NCBI GenBank assembly: GCA_943324745.2
Contig: CALPMT020000002.1
Span: 62,001-126,000 of the forward strand
Length of the DNA: 64,000 nt
Direction of reading: 5' to 3'
Origin: Chitinophaga pinensis
GTDB lineage: Bacteria > Bacteroidota > Bacteroidia > Flavobacteriales_D > Crocinitomicaceae
Shown: in pieces, positions 7,990-17,914 of the stretch
Position numbering within the stretch: the stretch's first letter is position 1
Layout of the letters: each line of letters starts with the position of its first letter
Notes under the pieces: generated by a model
What the model was told of the DNA's origin: nothing
What the model saw: the letters and a program-made list of their open reading frames with translations, nothing else
The model's database searches: none
Program-made: the position numbers and the translations under genes

Positions 7990-9243
7990 ATGATAATAGC
8001 TAATTTATTTAAAAACAGATCTACTACTTTATTAGTAATTATGTGCTTATATGTGTTTTTTCTTCCATTTAGAAACAGTATAAGTTCAGTAATAGGTTTT
8101 CTTTTATTTTTAAATTTCTTTTTTGACAAACAGGTAAATCTAAAAGCCAAATTCAAAATACTTCTTGAAAATAAAATAGCAATCTTATCCATTTCACTTT
8201 ATTTTCTTCATATAATAGGACTATTATATACTTCTAACTTTAAATATGCTGGACTGGATTTAGAAATCAAACTTCCATTATTGATTATACCTTTTGTACT
8301 TTTTGCGGAAAAGGAATTGCCAAAAGAAGCAATGGAAAAAGTATTCCGCTTTTTTACATTTGGAAATATACTTGCTATGGTTCTTTGCTTGATTCATGCA
8401 ATCTATCGCTTTAACATCGATCATAATAGTTATGTTTTCTTCTACAACGAACTTACTTATTTCATGCACCCAAGTTACTTCTCTATGTATCTTGGATTTA
8501 ACGTAATTCTCATTATTCAGTCCATAACTGCCTTAACAAAGGATAAACATGTAAACAAAAAGAAAATTAGCCTTCTTTTTATACTATGTACTATCTTTTT
8601 AATCTTTATTACGCTACTTTCATCCAAAGCTGGAATTTTGATATCAGGAATCTGTTTTATGATAATAACAATCCGTGAAATCTACAAACGAAAATTACAC
8701 CTTCTAATATACTTTACCTCTATATTAAGTATTCTAATTTTCATTCTTTTAACAAATCAAAACTCAACAACAACTAAACGGTTTGCTGAGGTTAAAAATG
8801 AATTAATAACTAATAAATCAAAAAAATCGGAAGAAAAAAAAGGTTCTTCGGATATACGTGTGGAAGTGTGGAAAGCTACTTCACAACTTATAAAAAATAA
8901 TTATTTATTTGGCGTTGGAACAGGCGACATCAAAGATGAATTAAGCAAACAATATAAAAAAAATAATTTTAAGGCTGGTATTGAATTAAATTATAATTGT
9001 CATAACCAATACTTACAATTTACCTTGATTTCCGGAATTTTAGGAGGTCTTATATTGATTTTAATACTCTCCCTCTCATTTATTTATGCTTATAAATCAA
9101 GAAATCAAATCTTACTTCTTTTTGTTGTACTCATTGCATTAAACATGCTCATGGAATCAATGTTAGAAACGAAAGCGGGCGTTGAATTTTACGCCTTTTT
9201 CCTGCCTTTTCTACTAAAAAACAAGGTGAAATTTGAAGGTTAA
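7990..9243 (+). CDS. O-antigen ligase/polymerase family membrane protein (WaaL/Wzy-like)
   Basis: A 417-residue polytopic protein with about ten to twelve membrane segments and a long periplasmic loop (about residues 245-330). The motif HNQYLQFTLISG with preceding GVGTGDIKDEL is characteristic of the Wzy_C/O-antigen ligase superfamily, which joins or polymerises undecaprenyl-linked glycans. It is the only plus-strand gene in the polysaccharide locus and converges on the epimerase gene, overlapping its 3' end by 30 bases (9214-9243). Ligase or polymerase cannot be decided; a separate Wzy-like gene at 16640 makes a ligase role attractive. Confidence 0.75.
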   Translation: MIIANLFKNRSTTLLVIMCLYVFFLPFRNSISSVIGFLLFLNFFFDKQVNLKAKFKILLENKIAILSISLYFLHIIGLLYTSNFKYAGLDLEIKLPLLIIPFVLFAEKELPKEAMEKVFRFFTFGNILAMVLCLIHAIYRFNIDHNSYVFFYNELTYFMHPSYFSMYLGFNVILIIQSITALTKDKHVNKKKISLLFILCTIFLIFITLLSSKAGILISGICFMIITIREIYKRKLHLLIYFTSILSILIFILLTNQNSTTTKRFAEVKNELITNKSKKSEEKKGSSDIRVEVWKATSQLIKNNYLFGVGTGDIKDELSKQYKKNNFKAGIELNYNCHNQYLQFTLISGILGGLILILILSLSFIYAYKSRNQILLLFVVLIALNMLMESMLETKAGVEFYAFFLPFLLKNKVKFEG

Positions 9244-10113
9244 TTGGTTGTTATTACTTCTGTAAAATTCTACCATCTCTTCAATACCGTGTTCAAATGA
9301 AAAAGTATCGTCAAGTCCTAATTTTTTTCTCGTTTTAGAATTATCTAAATGTAAGTCTCCAAACAATCTAATTCCTAACTTAGGATAAGTTCGAAGTAGC
9401 AAATTTTGAATGAGCTTTGGAATTGGTAATAACACCCTTTTTTTATTAAATACCTTTGCTATTTTTCGTATTAAATCCGTTGTTGAAATTGGGGTTAAAT
9501 CACAGATTAAAAAAACACCTCCTTGTTTCAGCAACACTATCTGTTCAACGTATTTCAACAAATTTCCTACGAAAACTAAATTTCGTTTATTATTAATATT
9601 TCCAAAAGGTAATATGGGAAATTTATCTACCAATTTCACAAGACTAATTAAATTTCCTTTCACATTAGGCCCATACACTAATGGTATTCTTATAATCGAA
9701 ACGGTAAAATTTTCATCTTCTAAATTAGACAATAACTTTTCTGCTTCTAATTTACTTTTTCCATACGCATCCTTAGGATCACAAACTGAATCTTCAGTTA
9801 TAACATTATTACCCTCCGTAAACTCACCATATACTTTAATGGTGCTGAAAAATATAAAATGTTTTACACCTGCTAATTTAGCTTGTGTTGCCACATTTAT
9901 TGTTAAGTCTCTATTTATCTTATAATATTCACTCTCTGGAGCATCCTTCATCTGATGAACCAGTGCTGCTAAATGAATAACAGTATCGAATTTTGTAAAA
10001 TCTATATTTTCAATGGGATTATCACGCAATGAACAGCTATCCATACTAAGTGTTGAATGATTTAAAAAATAAGACCCTACAAAGCCTCTCCCACCTGTAA
10101 TTAAAGCTTTCAT
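9214..10113 (-). CDS. NAD-dependent epimerase/dehydratase (UDP-sugar 4-epimerase-like)
   Basis: Extended SDR of 299 residues with GGRGFVGSYF nucleotide-binding loop, HLAALVHQMKDAP and the catalytic YGKSK near residue 135. It resembles the WbpV/FnlA-like group acting on UDP-N-acetylhexosamines in O-antigen loci, and its location next to a WecA-like transferase supports that. The 3' end overlaps the convergent plus-strand ligase-like gene by 30 bases. One base separates it from the GT2 gene upstream, so they are cotranscribed. Confidence 0.78.
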   Translation of the reverse strand: MKALITGGRGFVGSYFLNHSTLSMDSCSLRDNPIENIDFTKFDTVIHLAALVHQMKDAPESEYYKINRDLTINVATQAKLAGVKHFIFFSTIKVYGEFTEGNNVITEDSVCDPKDAYGKSKLEAEKLLSNLEDENFTVSIIRIPLVYGPNVKGNLISLVKLVDKFPILPFGNINNKRNLVFVGNLLKYVEQIVLLKQGGVFLICDLTPISTTDLIRKIAKVFNKKRVLLPIPKLIQNLLLRTYPKLGIRLFGDLHLDNSKTRKKLGLDDTFSFEHGIEEMVEFYRSNNNQLTFKFHLVF

Positions 10114-10114
10114 T

Positions 10115-10885
10115 TTAATGTTTTAATTTTGCCCTAAGTAATAATACAAGTTTAATTAAGATACGTAAATTAACTTTAAAAAGCGAAGTCTTTAATCCAT
10201 TCTCTTTACATGCTCGAATTATCTCTTTAGATATTTTTAATTTAGTAAAAAAACTATTATCGCTAACACCTCCTGTTCTTGCTTTCAAAACTATTTGAGG
10301 TAAATATTGTAACCTAATATTATTAGCATAAAAAAAACGGACTAATAATTCAAAATCTGCAGATATTGGATACTTCAAACTGTAAAATCCGAACTTATCA
10401 AACAATTCTCGCTTTAAAAAAATAGTTGCATGCCCTGGCATAATACCATATGAAAGACTATTTACAGTGAATTTATTAGATAAATACTGTCTTTTCACAC
10501 GAGAAATATCATCGCGATAAACCACATTCAAATCCCCATAAATTCCATCTGGATAATTCAATAAAAAACAGGTAGCAATATTGGATATCACATTTGGATT
10601 ATCATAAAAATCATCTGAATTTAGTATCGCAATAATATCTCCTGTTGAATTATTAATTCCCTTATTCATTGCGTCATATATTCCTTTATCTTTTTCAGAA
10701 ATAAACTTTGTTATTTTACTTCCATATGACTTAACGATTTCAACTGTACGATCACTTGAACCACCATCAATAATGATATATTCAATGTTTGAATATGTTT
10801 GATTTAATACAGAATCAATTGCATATTTAATAAATTCTTCACTATTAAAACAAACAGTTATTATACTAATTTTTAAATTATTCAC
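10115..10885 (-). CDS. Glycosyltransferase family 2
   Basis: A 256-residue GT-A fold transferase: [41 protein letters not shown] is the classic GT2 opening, followed by the metal-binding region [12 protein letters not shown] (DD) and a conserved [13 protein letters not shown] segment. Acceptor and donor are unknown; it adds a sugar to the lipid-linked repeat unit at the cytoplasmic face. The start codon is GTG and overlaps the TGA of the aminotransferase gene by 4 bases (GTGA), implying coupled translation. Confidence 0.88.
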   Translation of the reverse strand: MNNLKISIITVCFNSEEFIKYAIDSVLNQTYSNIEYIIIDGGSSDRTVEIVKSYGSKITKFISEKDKGIYDAMNKGINNSTGDIIAILNSDDFYDNPNVISNIATCFLLNYPDGIYGDLNVVYRDDISRVKRQYLSNKFTVNSLSYGIMPGHATIFLKRELFDKFGFYSLKYPISADFELLVRFFYANNIRLQYLPQIVLKARTGGVSDNSFFTKLKISKEIIRACKENGLKTSLFKVNLRILIKLVLLLRAKLKH

Positions 10886-11973
10886 GAATTAAAATTATTA
10901 ATTACTTCGATCACTCTTAAAATATCCTTTTCTGTATGAAAATATGAAATTGGTAAACTCAAAGTAGTTTCATGAATCTCACGAGCAATAGGAAAATCTT
11001 GTGTGCCAAACACTCCTGCTAATGCTTCTTGTTTATGTGGAGGAATTGGGTAATGAATCTCAGTTCTTATTTCATTTTCTAGAAGATATGATTTTAATTC
11101 ATCTCTTTTAGGATGACGAATACTATAAATATGAAATACATCTTTATACCCTTCTTGAATCACAGGCTTAATAAATGAATTATTTATCCCTTCATGATAT
11201 AATTTAGCTAATTTTATTTTATGATTGTTGATATCATCCAATTTCTGCAATTTAACAGATAAAAATCCAGCTTGAATTTCATCGAGTCTAGAATTATAGC
11301 CTACAACTTCATTAACGTATTTTTCTTTTGAGCCATAATTACGTAACATCTTAATTTTATTACTTAATTCTTCATCATTAGTAATAATAGCTCCTGCATC
11401 TCCAATAGCTCCTAAATTCTTGGTTGGATAAAAACTAAAGCATCCAAAATCTCCAAAAGTTCCAACTTGTTGACCATTAAACGTCGCTCCATGCGCTTGA
11501 GCGCAATCTTCAAGTAATCGTAATTTATGATTTCTACAAATAGCCTGTATTCGATCCATTTCACATGCTTTTCCGTAAAGATGAACAACAATAATTGCTT
11601 TCGTTTTTGTAGTTATCTTTTCTTCAATCTTTGAAGCGTCCATATTATAGGTATGAACATTAGGCTCTACTAATATTGGTTTTAATCCGACATGCATTAT
11701 TGCTAGAATAGTAGCAATATAGGTGTTTGAAGGAACGATAACCTCTGATCCAGGTTCAAAATCAAATGATCGTAGTCCTAAAATTAATGCGTCTAACCCG
11801 GATGCTAAACCTACACAATGCTTAGCACCAGTATATGAAGCAAATTCAATCTCGAAATTTTGCACATTGTTTCCTAAAACATACCACCCTCCTCTTAATG
11901 TTTCACTAAATGATTTCTCGTAAGCCTCAAAAAAAGGGGCGTTTAATTTTCCTAAATTTTCGTAATCTATCAT
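10882..11973 (-). CDS. fdtB: PLP-dependent sugar aminotransferase, DegT/DnrJ/EryC1 family (FdtB-like)
   Basis: The 363-residue enzyme belongs to the sugar 3-/4-aminotransferases; the PLP lysine is K185 in [14 protein letters not shown], with upstream [11 protein letters not shown]. Placed directly downstream of an FdtA-type ketoisomerase (4-base ATGA overlap), it is best read as FdtB, which aminates dTDP-3-keto-6-deoxy-galactose to dTDP-3-amino-3,6-dideoxy-galactose (Fuc3N). If FdtA here instead yields the gluco epimer, the product would be Qui3N. The pairing is seen; the exact sugar is inferred. Confidence 0.8.
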   Translation of the reverse strand: MIDYENLGKLNAPFFEAYEKSFSETLRGGWYVLGNNVQNFEIEFASYTGAKHCVGLASGLDALILGLRSFDFEPGSEVIVPSNTYIATILAIMHVGLKPILVEPNVHTYNMDASKIEEKITTKTKAIIVVHLYGKACEMDRIQAICRNHKLRLLEDCAQAHGATFNGQQVGTFGDFGCFSFYPTKNLGAIGDAGAIITNDEELSNKIKMLRNYGSKEKYVNEVVGYNSRLDEIQAGFLSVKLQKLDDINNHKIKLAKLYHEGINNSFIKPVIQEGYKDVFHIYSIRHPKRDELKSYLLENEIRTEIHYPIPPHKQEALAGVFGTQDFPIAREIHETTLSLPISYFHTEKDILRVIEVINNFNS

Positions 11974-12335
11974 TGGTAATTTTCAAAAATATAATCTGCT
12001 GCCTCATAATACTCTGAAGCAAAAACCATTAATATAGCATCATTCGTAAAATGATGCATTTGATGCCAATCTTTTGTCTCAAGAATCAAACATTTATTGG
12101 GTGAATCTAAAACGTATTCTGTCCTTGTTTCACCATCATTATTTGAGATAATACAACTTCCTTGAATACAAATAGCAGCTTGAATTGTTTTGTGATGTCG
12201 ATGCCCCCCTCTCACAGAATCATCAACACCGTAAATATAAAAAACACGTTTAATATCAAAAGGGATAACTTTCTCTATAACTGTTAACTTTCCACGTTTA
12301 TCGGTAAATGTTGTTAAATCAATACTGTAAGACAT
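11970..12335 (-). CDS. fdtA: FdtA/QdtA-type dTDP-sugar 3,4-ketoisomerase (WxcM-like cupin)
   Basis: Single-domain cupin of 121 residues with the FdtA signature: [38 protein letters not shown] and [15 protein letters not shown]. The histidine pair in GGHRHH is the proposed catalytic site. The enzyme converts dTDP-4-keto-6-deoxyglucose to the 3-keto isomer before amination by the adjacent gene. No rmlA/rmlB are in the window, so the dTDP-4-keto-6-deoxyglucose must come from genes elsewhere. No N-acyltransferase of the FdtC type is adjacent either. Confidence 0.85.
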   Translation of the reverse strand: MSYSIDLTTFTDKRGKLTVIEKVIPFDIKRVFYIYGVDDSVRGGHRHHKTIQAAICIQGSCIISNNDGETRTEYVLDSPNKCLILETKDWHQMHHFTNDAILMVFASEYYEAADYIFENYQ

Positions 12336-12366
12336 GTTTTTAATTGTTTAATCCAATGTTTTTACA

Positions 12367-12374
12367 CAAAATTA
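12367..12374 (-). promoter_or_regulatory. Possible -7 element ahead of fdtA
   Basis: The minus strand reads TAATTTTG (TAnnTTTG) 31 bases ahead of the fdtA start, with a TTG 15 bases further upstream rather than the 19 seen at better promoters in this window. It could drive fdtA-fdtB-GT2-epimerase. Weak. Confidence 0.3.
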
Positions 12375-12439
12375 ATCATTACTTTCTATCAATTTACTTT
12401 TTTATACTAGATTAATAGATGGAAATAAAGATTTAAAAT

Positions 12440-13222
12440 TTACTCTTTTAATTTGAATAGAAAACCTTTAAATTCAGACTTAATATTTGATCTATCTAAG
12501 GAACTAAAATCAGTTATTAACTCATATTTTTCAAGAAATTGAGATAAGAAACGTGCTTCATTAAAAAACCAACATGGATATCTCGCATTATAAATTTTAG
12601 GATGTACTTTTTGTATAGTGATACGTTCTTTACCTTTAACAAAAGGAGTTCTGTCAATAATAATAAATTCAAAATTTTGCTTTAAAATTAAACTTATTAA
12701 AATATAGGGTGATTCTATATACTGTAAAACACTTGAACATAATAATACATCAGGTTTACTGATTTCAATACAATCTTCAATACTTTTATAAAAATGAAGT
12801 TGATTGTTTTCAAAATGTTCTTGACCACAAATGACAAACTTTTCCTGTTCAACAATATTCCAAGTAAGATCTACATTGTTTAGGAATAGTTTATTTTGAA
12901 AATAAGAGCTTCCTAAAGACCCACCAAAATCAATTAAATTCAACTTATTTCCTTTAACATTAGCGATCCACAACAATGAAGTCAATAAAGGAAATGAGTA
13001 TTCAATTTTATCAAAGATTACTGAATCTCTTTCACAAATTGCGTCACCATTTTTAACTTTTAATAAAGAGGCTTTAACTTTTTCTAAAATTAAATCTTGA
13101 TCATAACCAGTTGACCTACTTTTTGCTTCTGACCAATTTTTATAATTTCCTCTCCAACCATAAAACAAACCTGTTAGTTTTCGAATTAAAAAAGGTGGTA
13201 AAAATTCTTTTAATTTTTGCAT
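12440..13222 (-). CDS. Putative methyltransferase, TIGR04325 (LIC12133-like) family
   Basis: A 260-residue protein starting with a FYGWRGNYKNWSEAKSRSTGYD segment, the mark of this polysaccharide-locus methyltransferase family. A SAM-binding-like LIDFGGSLGSSYF follows, then LLCSSVLQYIESP. Such genes are common in O-antigen clusters, where they are thought to methylate sugars; the substrate is unknown. A gap of 104 bases separates it from fdtA. Confidence 0.75.
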   Translation of the reverse strand: MQKLKEFLPPFLIRKLTGLFYGWRGNYKNWSEAKSRSTGYDQDLILEKVKASLLKVKNGDAICERDSVIFDKIEYSFPLLTSLLWIANVKGNKLNLIDFGGSLGSSYFQNKLFLNNVDLTWNIVEQEKFVICGQEHFENNQLHFYKSIEDCIEISKPDVLLCSSVLQYIESPYILISLILKQNFEFIIIDRTPFVKGKERITIQKVHPKIYNARYPCWFFNEARFLSQFLEKYELITDFSSLDRSNIKSEFKGFLFKLKE

Positions 13223-13285
13223 AAATAACTATTGATATAATGGATTAATTCAGTACTGTTTGAAAATGATTTCAATGCTAAGTAA

Positions 13286-14290
13286 TTATTTTACTTTTAA
13301 ATTTAAAAGAGTATGTTTCTTATATAAATTTATCCTGAAAATCAATTTAACAACTACTTTGAGTTTACCCTTGAATCCCTCAGCATCAAAAATAGAAAAT
13401 GGTCGGAGATTTTCTTTAAAATCAACATCAATTGTCTGAATTAATTTTATTGAATCATCAAGTTTGCCAATATAACCTGAATATAATACACTAATACTTT
13501 TAGTTGGCAAATACAGCCAACCTAAATCAACCAAATCATTCTTATAAAAACGTACATAATGATAATGGAAAAATACTGCATCAAACTTGTTTTTACTAAT
13601 TGATTCTTCAAAAACCAATTTACCATTATCATTGTTTACAACTTCATACTGTTGAATATTCCAGGGTGCCATTCCACCTCCTAAATGTTGTAACTCATGA
13701 ACTCCTTCAAACTGTTTAGTCCAATTATCTAAATATTTTTGATCACCAAACTTTCCATCTTCATAACGATCATAACACCATTCTATACAAGCATCCATCC
13801 ACCAATTCAACACTTTTAATCCTCGAACATCCTTTTTAAACGTCATGAATTGAACACAATATTTACCTGATTTTTCAGTTCGATCATATTTTGGTGTATA
13901 GCGATGCTCTGTGATTAAAACGGAGAAATCTCCCATCTCATCAAATAAAACTTGAGGTGAGTTATAGAAATATAAATCAGCGTCAATATAGGTGCAATTG
14001 TCAACGGCAAAATTATCAAATACATGAAGTATAGTTGCGGGAGTACAAGTCCAACAATATTCCGCACGTGAACGAGATGGCTTAACTTCCAATAAACGTT
14101 TGTTCTCAAATTCTACTAATGAAACAACCGTAATGTTAAAATAATTCAGCTTTTTTAAAATATACTCAGATCGAGCGTCAAAACTAAAAATATAAAGATG
14201 AAATTCAATACCCGTATTTACCAATGAATGATACATTGCTAAACCTCTAGAAAGGTAGTTTGAGTCAAATAATGTACAGAAATTTTGCAT
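13286..14290 (-). CDS. Putative glycosyltransferase, nucleotide-diphospho-sugar transferase fold (GT8-like)
   Basis: The 334-residue protein starts FCTLFDSNYLSRGLAMYHSL, as in GT8-like transferases, and has a DxD-type motif within TYIDADLYFYNSP and a conserved region GKFGDQKYLDNW followed by GGGMAPWN. This pattern is recurrent in polysaccharide loci. Donor and acceptor are unknown. It lies 7 bases from the acyltransferase stop upstream and 63 bases from the methyltransferase start downstream. Confidence 0.7.
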   Translation of the reverse strand: MQNFCTLFDSNYLSRGLAMYHSLVNTGIEFHLYIFSFDARSEYILKKLNYFNITVVSLVEFENKRLLEVKPSRSRAEYCWTCTPATILHVFDNFAVDNCTYIDADLYFYNSPQVLFDEMGDFSVLITEHRYTPKYDRTEKSGKYCVQFMTFKKDVRGLKVLNWWMDACIEWCYDRYEDGKFGDQKYLDNWTKQFEGVHELQHLGGGMAPWNIQQYEVVNNDNGKLVFEESISKNKFDAVFFHYHYVRFYKNDLVDLGWLYLPTKSISVLYSGYIGKLDDSIKLIQTIDVDFKENLRPFSIFDAEGFKGKLKVVVKLIFRINLYKKHTLLNLKVK

Positions 14291-14297
14291 AATAGAA

Positions 14298-15419
14298 TTA
14301 TTTTTCGCTTGAAATCATTTTATATTTTCGGTTAAATTTTAAAAAATATGCCTCAAAATAGTTAAAACTTAAAATACTCAAAATAATTGTTGCTACTATA
14401 GTAATAATTACATATTCTAAAAAATAATTCTCATCCCGAGGTAAAAAAATAAGGATAAAATTAATCACTATCATATGTAATAAATATAATCCATAGCTTA
14501 TTTTACCTAAGTGATCTAATAACTTAAACTTACCAATTTTATAAAATGAATTAGATGAATAATTCTGTTCAAATATCACATACATAAAGAAAATAAGAGG
14601 TACAATGTCAATAAAATATTTGTAAATAGGTAATTTATCAATGATAATTTTTTCACAAAAAAGAATTACGAATGAAATAATATAAATAACTATGTTATTG
14701 ATCTTATTACTCAGAAAATCTGTGATTTTTTGAAAAAAAACAGGTTGGTGAAAACACAAATATGCGAGTAAACCTCCTGCTGATAAATATTTCATACATG
14801 AAATTAAATGATATTCTCCTGCTCTTAGCTTTATCCCTAATGTCAAATAGAAAATTTCAGAAAATAAAATTATACAGATTAAAAAAATCATTAAATATTT
14901 TGTTTTAGCAATCAATCGAATTAATATTGGCCAAAATAAATAAAATTGTTCTTCGACAGAAACACTCCATTGCACCCCTAAAATACTAGAAGCAGGAAAA
15001 TAATTGTAAATATGATCAAAATTAGCTAGGAAACATAAATACATCCATAATGAGGCACTTTCATTAAATGATACATCAATCACAAAGAAAGGATAAATAA
15101 AAAACCCAATAAATATAACAAGTAGGTAAAGTGGCCAAATACGAAAGAATCTTCTTAAATAAAAATAGATTAAATTAATTTTCCCGTATTCTTTTAGTTC
15201 AGTAAATAACAAGTAGGATATTAGAAATCCACTTAAAATAAAAAAAAATATAACTCCTAATCTTCCTCCTTCTCCACCATTAAAAGTCATAAAGAAATGT
15301 AAAATAGAATAGCCATCTGTTTTAGGTGATGGAATCCAATAACTACAATGAGCCAATATAACAGCAAAGGCAGCAAGTGCTCTAAAACCATTAAGATTTG
15401 AAAAAAACAAATTTTTCAT
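14298..15419 (-). CDS. Acyltransferase 3 family membrane protein (OafA/YrhL-like)
   Basis: Integral membrane O-acyltransferase with about ten hydrophobic segments. The N-terminus NLNGFRALAAFAVILAHCSYW carries the catalytic histidine, and VQWSVSVEEQFYLFWP is a second family motif; YGLYLLHM lies near the C-terminus. Proteins of this family O-acetylate sugars of surface glycans. A longer frame opening at 15470 exists, but the ATG at 15419 gives the normal N-terminus and follows the glycosyltransferase stop by 7 bases, so it is preferred. About 373 residues. Confidence 0.85.
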   Translation of the reverse strand: MKNLFFSNLNGFRALAAFAVILAHCSYWIPSPKTDGYSILHFFMTFNGGEGGRLGVIFFFILSGFLISYLLFTELKEYGKINLIYFYLRRFFRIWPLYLLVIFIGFFIYPFFVIDVSFNESASLWMYLCFLANFDHIYNYFPASSILGVQWSVSVEEQFYLFWPILIRLIAKTKYLMIFLICIILFSEIFYLTLGIKLRAGEYHLISCMKYLSAGGLLAYLCFHQPVFFQKITDFLSNKINNIVIYIISFVILFCEKIIIDKLPIYKYFIDIVPLIFFMYVIFEQNYSSNSFYKIGKFKLLDHLGKISYGLYLLHMIVINFILIFLPRDENYFLEYVIITIVATIILSILSFNYFEAYFLKFNRKYKMISSEK

Positions 15420-15426
15420 CCTAAGT

Positions 15427-16620
15427 TTAATGAACAAAAAGTTTATAATCTTCGAATCTTTCTTTGGCAATTTTCACCCAACTAAACTCATTTTCAATCT
15501 TCATCTTTCCAAAATCACCCAAACTTTTTCTCAATGAGGCATCTTTTAATTTCAATAATACATTTGAAAGATCCTGTACATTATTTTCCTCATACGTTAA
15601 TCCATTGCCCTCCACTCTTTCTTTTGCCTGAACATTTTGACTGATGACGATCGGTACACCACAGGATGCAGCATCTAACATACTTGTAGATTCTTGTCTT
15701 GGCCATACACCAATATCTGCTAACGCATAATATTTAGGCAATTCATGGTAGGGAACAAAATCATGAACAATACAACCATTTTTGGTTTTAATTTCATCTA
15801 TTTGTGGTCCATTACCCATAAAAAATGCTTTAAAGGGTTCGCCTTTATTAACCAATTCTTCTATTGCATTCGCTAAACACAATGGATTTTTACCTTCAGT
15901 AAACCTACCAGTATAAATACAAACTATATCTTCCTCAGAAAAACCTAATCGATTTCTTTCTTGTTTTTTTAATTCAATTTCTTCATTTGAATTAACTAAC
16001 GGTTTGAAAAAATCTGTATCTACACCTAAACAAGCTAATTTTGCCTTTTCGCGCGGAATACCATAAAATTTAACAGCAATTTCCAGTGCATCTATGGTTG
16101 CAGGATAGCAACGAGAAGTAAATAAACTAATCAACCTACCAGGAATTGTTCGAGTAATATAAAATGGTAAACGTTGAAAAAAAGATGTTTTGTTCTGCGT
16201 ATACAAAGAAAACACTGAGGCTACAGTATGATTTGCAGTAAATAATTTGTAATTAAATTTCGATTTATAGTATACCGCTTGTAGGGTATAAAAAGAAAAT
16301 GGTTCAAAAGTTTGAACTACGTCAGGTTGAATCTCATCTAATGTAGCTTTTAAATCTTTAAAATAAATCTTATTCAAAAATAAATCAAAAGGTAATCGAT
16401 GTAATTTAAACCCATCGATTTCTTTCACGCCAACCTCTTGTATATTCTTACCTAAATAGGGTTCATAAACACTTAGATAATCTGGATCATTATAGTACAC
16501 CTGAGCTGTTGTACTTACCACATGAACCTCATTCCCTAATGCAACTAGCTCTTTAGGTAAACAATTCTCTATATAACCCATTTTTTCAGAGAACCATACA
16601 GATAAAAAAACAATTTTCAT
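15427..16620 (-). CDS. Glycosyltransferase family 4 (GT-B fold)
   Basis: Retaining GT-B glycosyltransferase of about 397 residues. The N-terminal domain begins MKIVFLSVWFSEKMGYIENCLPKEL, and the C-terminal GT1/4 domain contains VCIYTGRFTEGKNP, FMGNGPQ, DIGVWPRQESTSMLDAASCGVPIV (E-x7-E-like donor site). The upstream frame extends to 16659 but the ATG at 16620 matches family N-termini. The gene starts 20 bases after the Wzy-like gene's stop. Confidence 0.85.
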   Translation of the reverse strand: MKIVFLSVWFSEKMGYIENCLPKELVALGNEVHVVSTTAQVYYNDPDYLSVYEPYLGKNIQEVGVKEIDGFKLHRLPFDLFLNKIYFKDLKATLDEIQPDVVQTFEPFSFYTLQAVYYKSKFNYKLFTANHTVASVFSLYTQNKTSFFQRLPFYITRTIPGRLISLFTSRCYPATIDALEIAVKFYGIPREKAKLACLGVDTDFFKPLVNSNEEIELKKQERNRLGFSEEDIVCIYTGRFTEGKNPLCLANAIEELVNKGEPFKAFFMGNGPQIDEIKTKNGCIVHDFVPYHELPKYYALADIGVWPRQESTSMLDAASCGVPIVISQNVQAKERVEGNGLTYEENNVQDLSNVLLKLKDASLRKSLGDFGKMKIENEFSWVKIAKERFEDYKLFVH

Positions 16621-16639
16621 TTTAATTAAAAAATTAAAG

Positions 16640-17914
16640 TTAATTATTACGCAATCCAAAAAAAGCGATTAATGCAAAAATCCATAATCCACCAGTCATA
16701 ATTACTGTAAATGTAGGTAAACTAAGAAATAAAAAAACAAAAGTCAAAAAGACGCCAAAATATTTGCTAGATAAATTAAGCGAATTAAAAAATAAAAATA
16801 TGAGACCAAACAATATCGATAACAATATTACTCCAAAATATCCTAAATTCATAAAACCATCACTTACGATTCCATTATTTGCATACATATCAGAATTTTG
16901 AAAGTAAACCTTGGAAATTATTGTTGCAGATTTCATTTCCAAAGGACTAGAAAAAAATAAATTAAAAGGCGAATTTTCTGAAAAATACAAAGAAAAATCT
17001 TGAAAATAATCGAAATAACAATGATTCAGTAAGGCAGGAAAAAAAAATGTGCGCATAACAATAGTACCTCTCAATAAGCAACTGTTTAATATGAATAAAT
17101 CAATAATTGGTAAAACAATTAAAAGCAATAAAATGCCAATGAGAAAAAAAACAATTTTGTCGGTGTAATTTTTACCAATAAAGAAAAAAAACAGCGTAAT
17201 GATAGATGTCATATACACAATTTTGTTTCCAGAAATTAAAAACAAATAAATTAACATCGCAAAAACGAAAAAAGCCAGAATTGGTCTTTTATTTATTAAT
17301 AAAAAAACCAACAATAATGGTATGATTGCTTTTACTTCCCAATTGTATAAATATTTTATTAATGATGTTTCTTTTAAAGTAAAAATATCTCTCGTTAAAT
17401 ATATGTCTTTTAATAATAATGTATTGAGATTTATATTAAATCCATAAACAATAAAAATTGGAGTGAATACTAAAAGTGCTAATCCAATAAATAAAGTTAT
17501 AGTGAACTTTTTGGGAAAATTAATGACAGGTAACTTTATTTTAAAAGGAGTAAGTAATATGAAAGTTAATATAAATAGAAAATTAGAATATATTGGACCT
17601 CTTTCGACATTACTAAAGACATACATAACTGCATTTGGAATGAAAAAAAAGAGTGCCAACAACACATAAATTGAAAAAACAAACATGCTTCGTTTATACA
17701 ATAAATAGGATCCAATAATCAAAACAAAATATAAAATTTTTGTTTCAATTAGTTTAAGTAAAGAAAAATTATTATTAAATCCTAAATAATCAAATTGAAC
17801 AGAAATAAAGAATTTATAATAAAATTCTAATACTATAAAAACAAATAATAACAATAATTGAATCTTCAAAAAATTGCGATCAATTAAATATAATGAGTCT
17901 CTATAACTTTTCAT
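16640..17914 (-). CDS. Polytopic membrane protein, probable O-antigen polymerase (Wzy-like)
   Basis: A 424-residue, very hydrophobic protein with about eleven or twelve membrane segments and a larger loop around residues 275-330. No strong family motif is visible, which is normal for Wzy proteins. Position between the Wzx flippase (adjacent with no gap at 17915) and a glycosyltransferase supports repeat-unit polymerase. The call rests on topology and context only. Confidence 0.6.
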   Translation of the reverse strand: MKSYRDSLYLIDRNFLKIQLLLLFVFIVLEFYYKFFISVQFDYLGFNNNFSLLKLIETKILYFVLIIGSYLLYKRSMFVFSIYVLLALFFFIPNAVMYVFSNVERGPIYSNFLFILTFILLTPFKIKLPVINFPKKFTITLFIGLALLVFTPIFIVYGFNINLNTLLLKDIYLTRDIFTLKETSLIKYLYNWEVKAIIPLLLVFLLINKRPILAFFVFAMLIYLFLISGNKIVYMTSIITLFFFFIGKNYTDKIVFFLIGILLLLIVLPIIDLFILNSCLLRGTIVMRTFFFPALLNHCYFDYFQDFSLYFSENSPFNLFFSSPLEMKSATIISKVYFQNSDMYANNGIVSDGFMNLGYFGVILLSILFGLIFLFFNSLNLSSKYFGVFLTFVFLFLSLPTFTVIMTGGLWIFALIAFFGLRNN

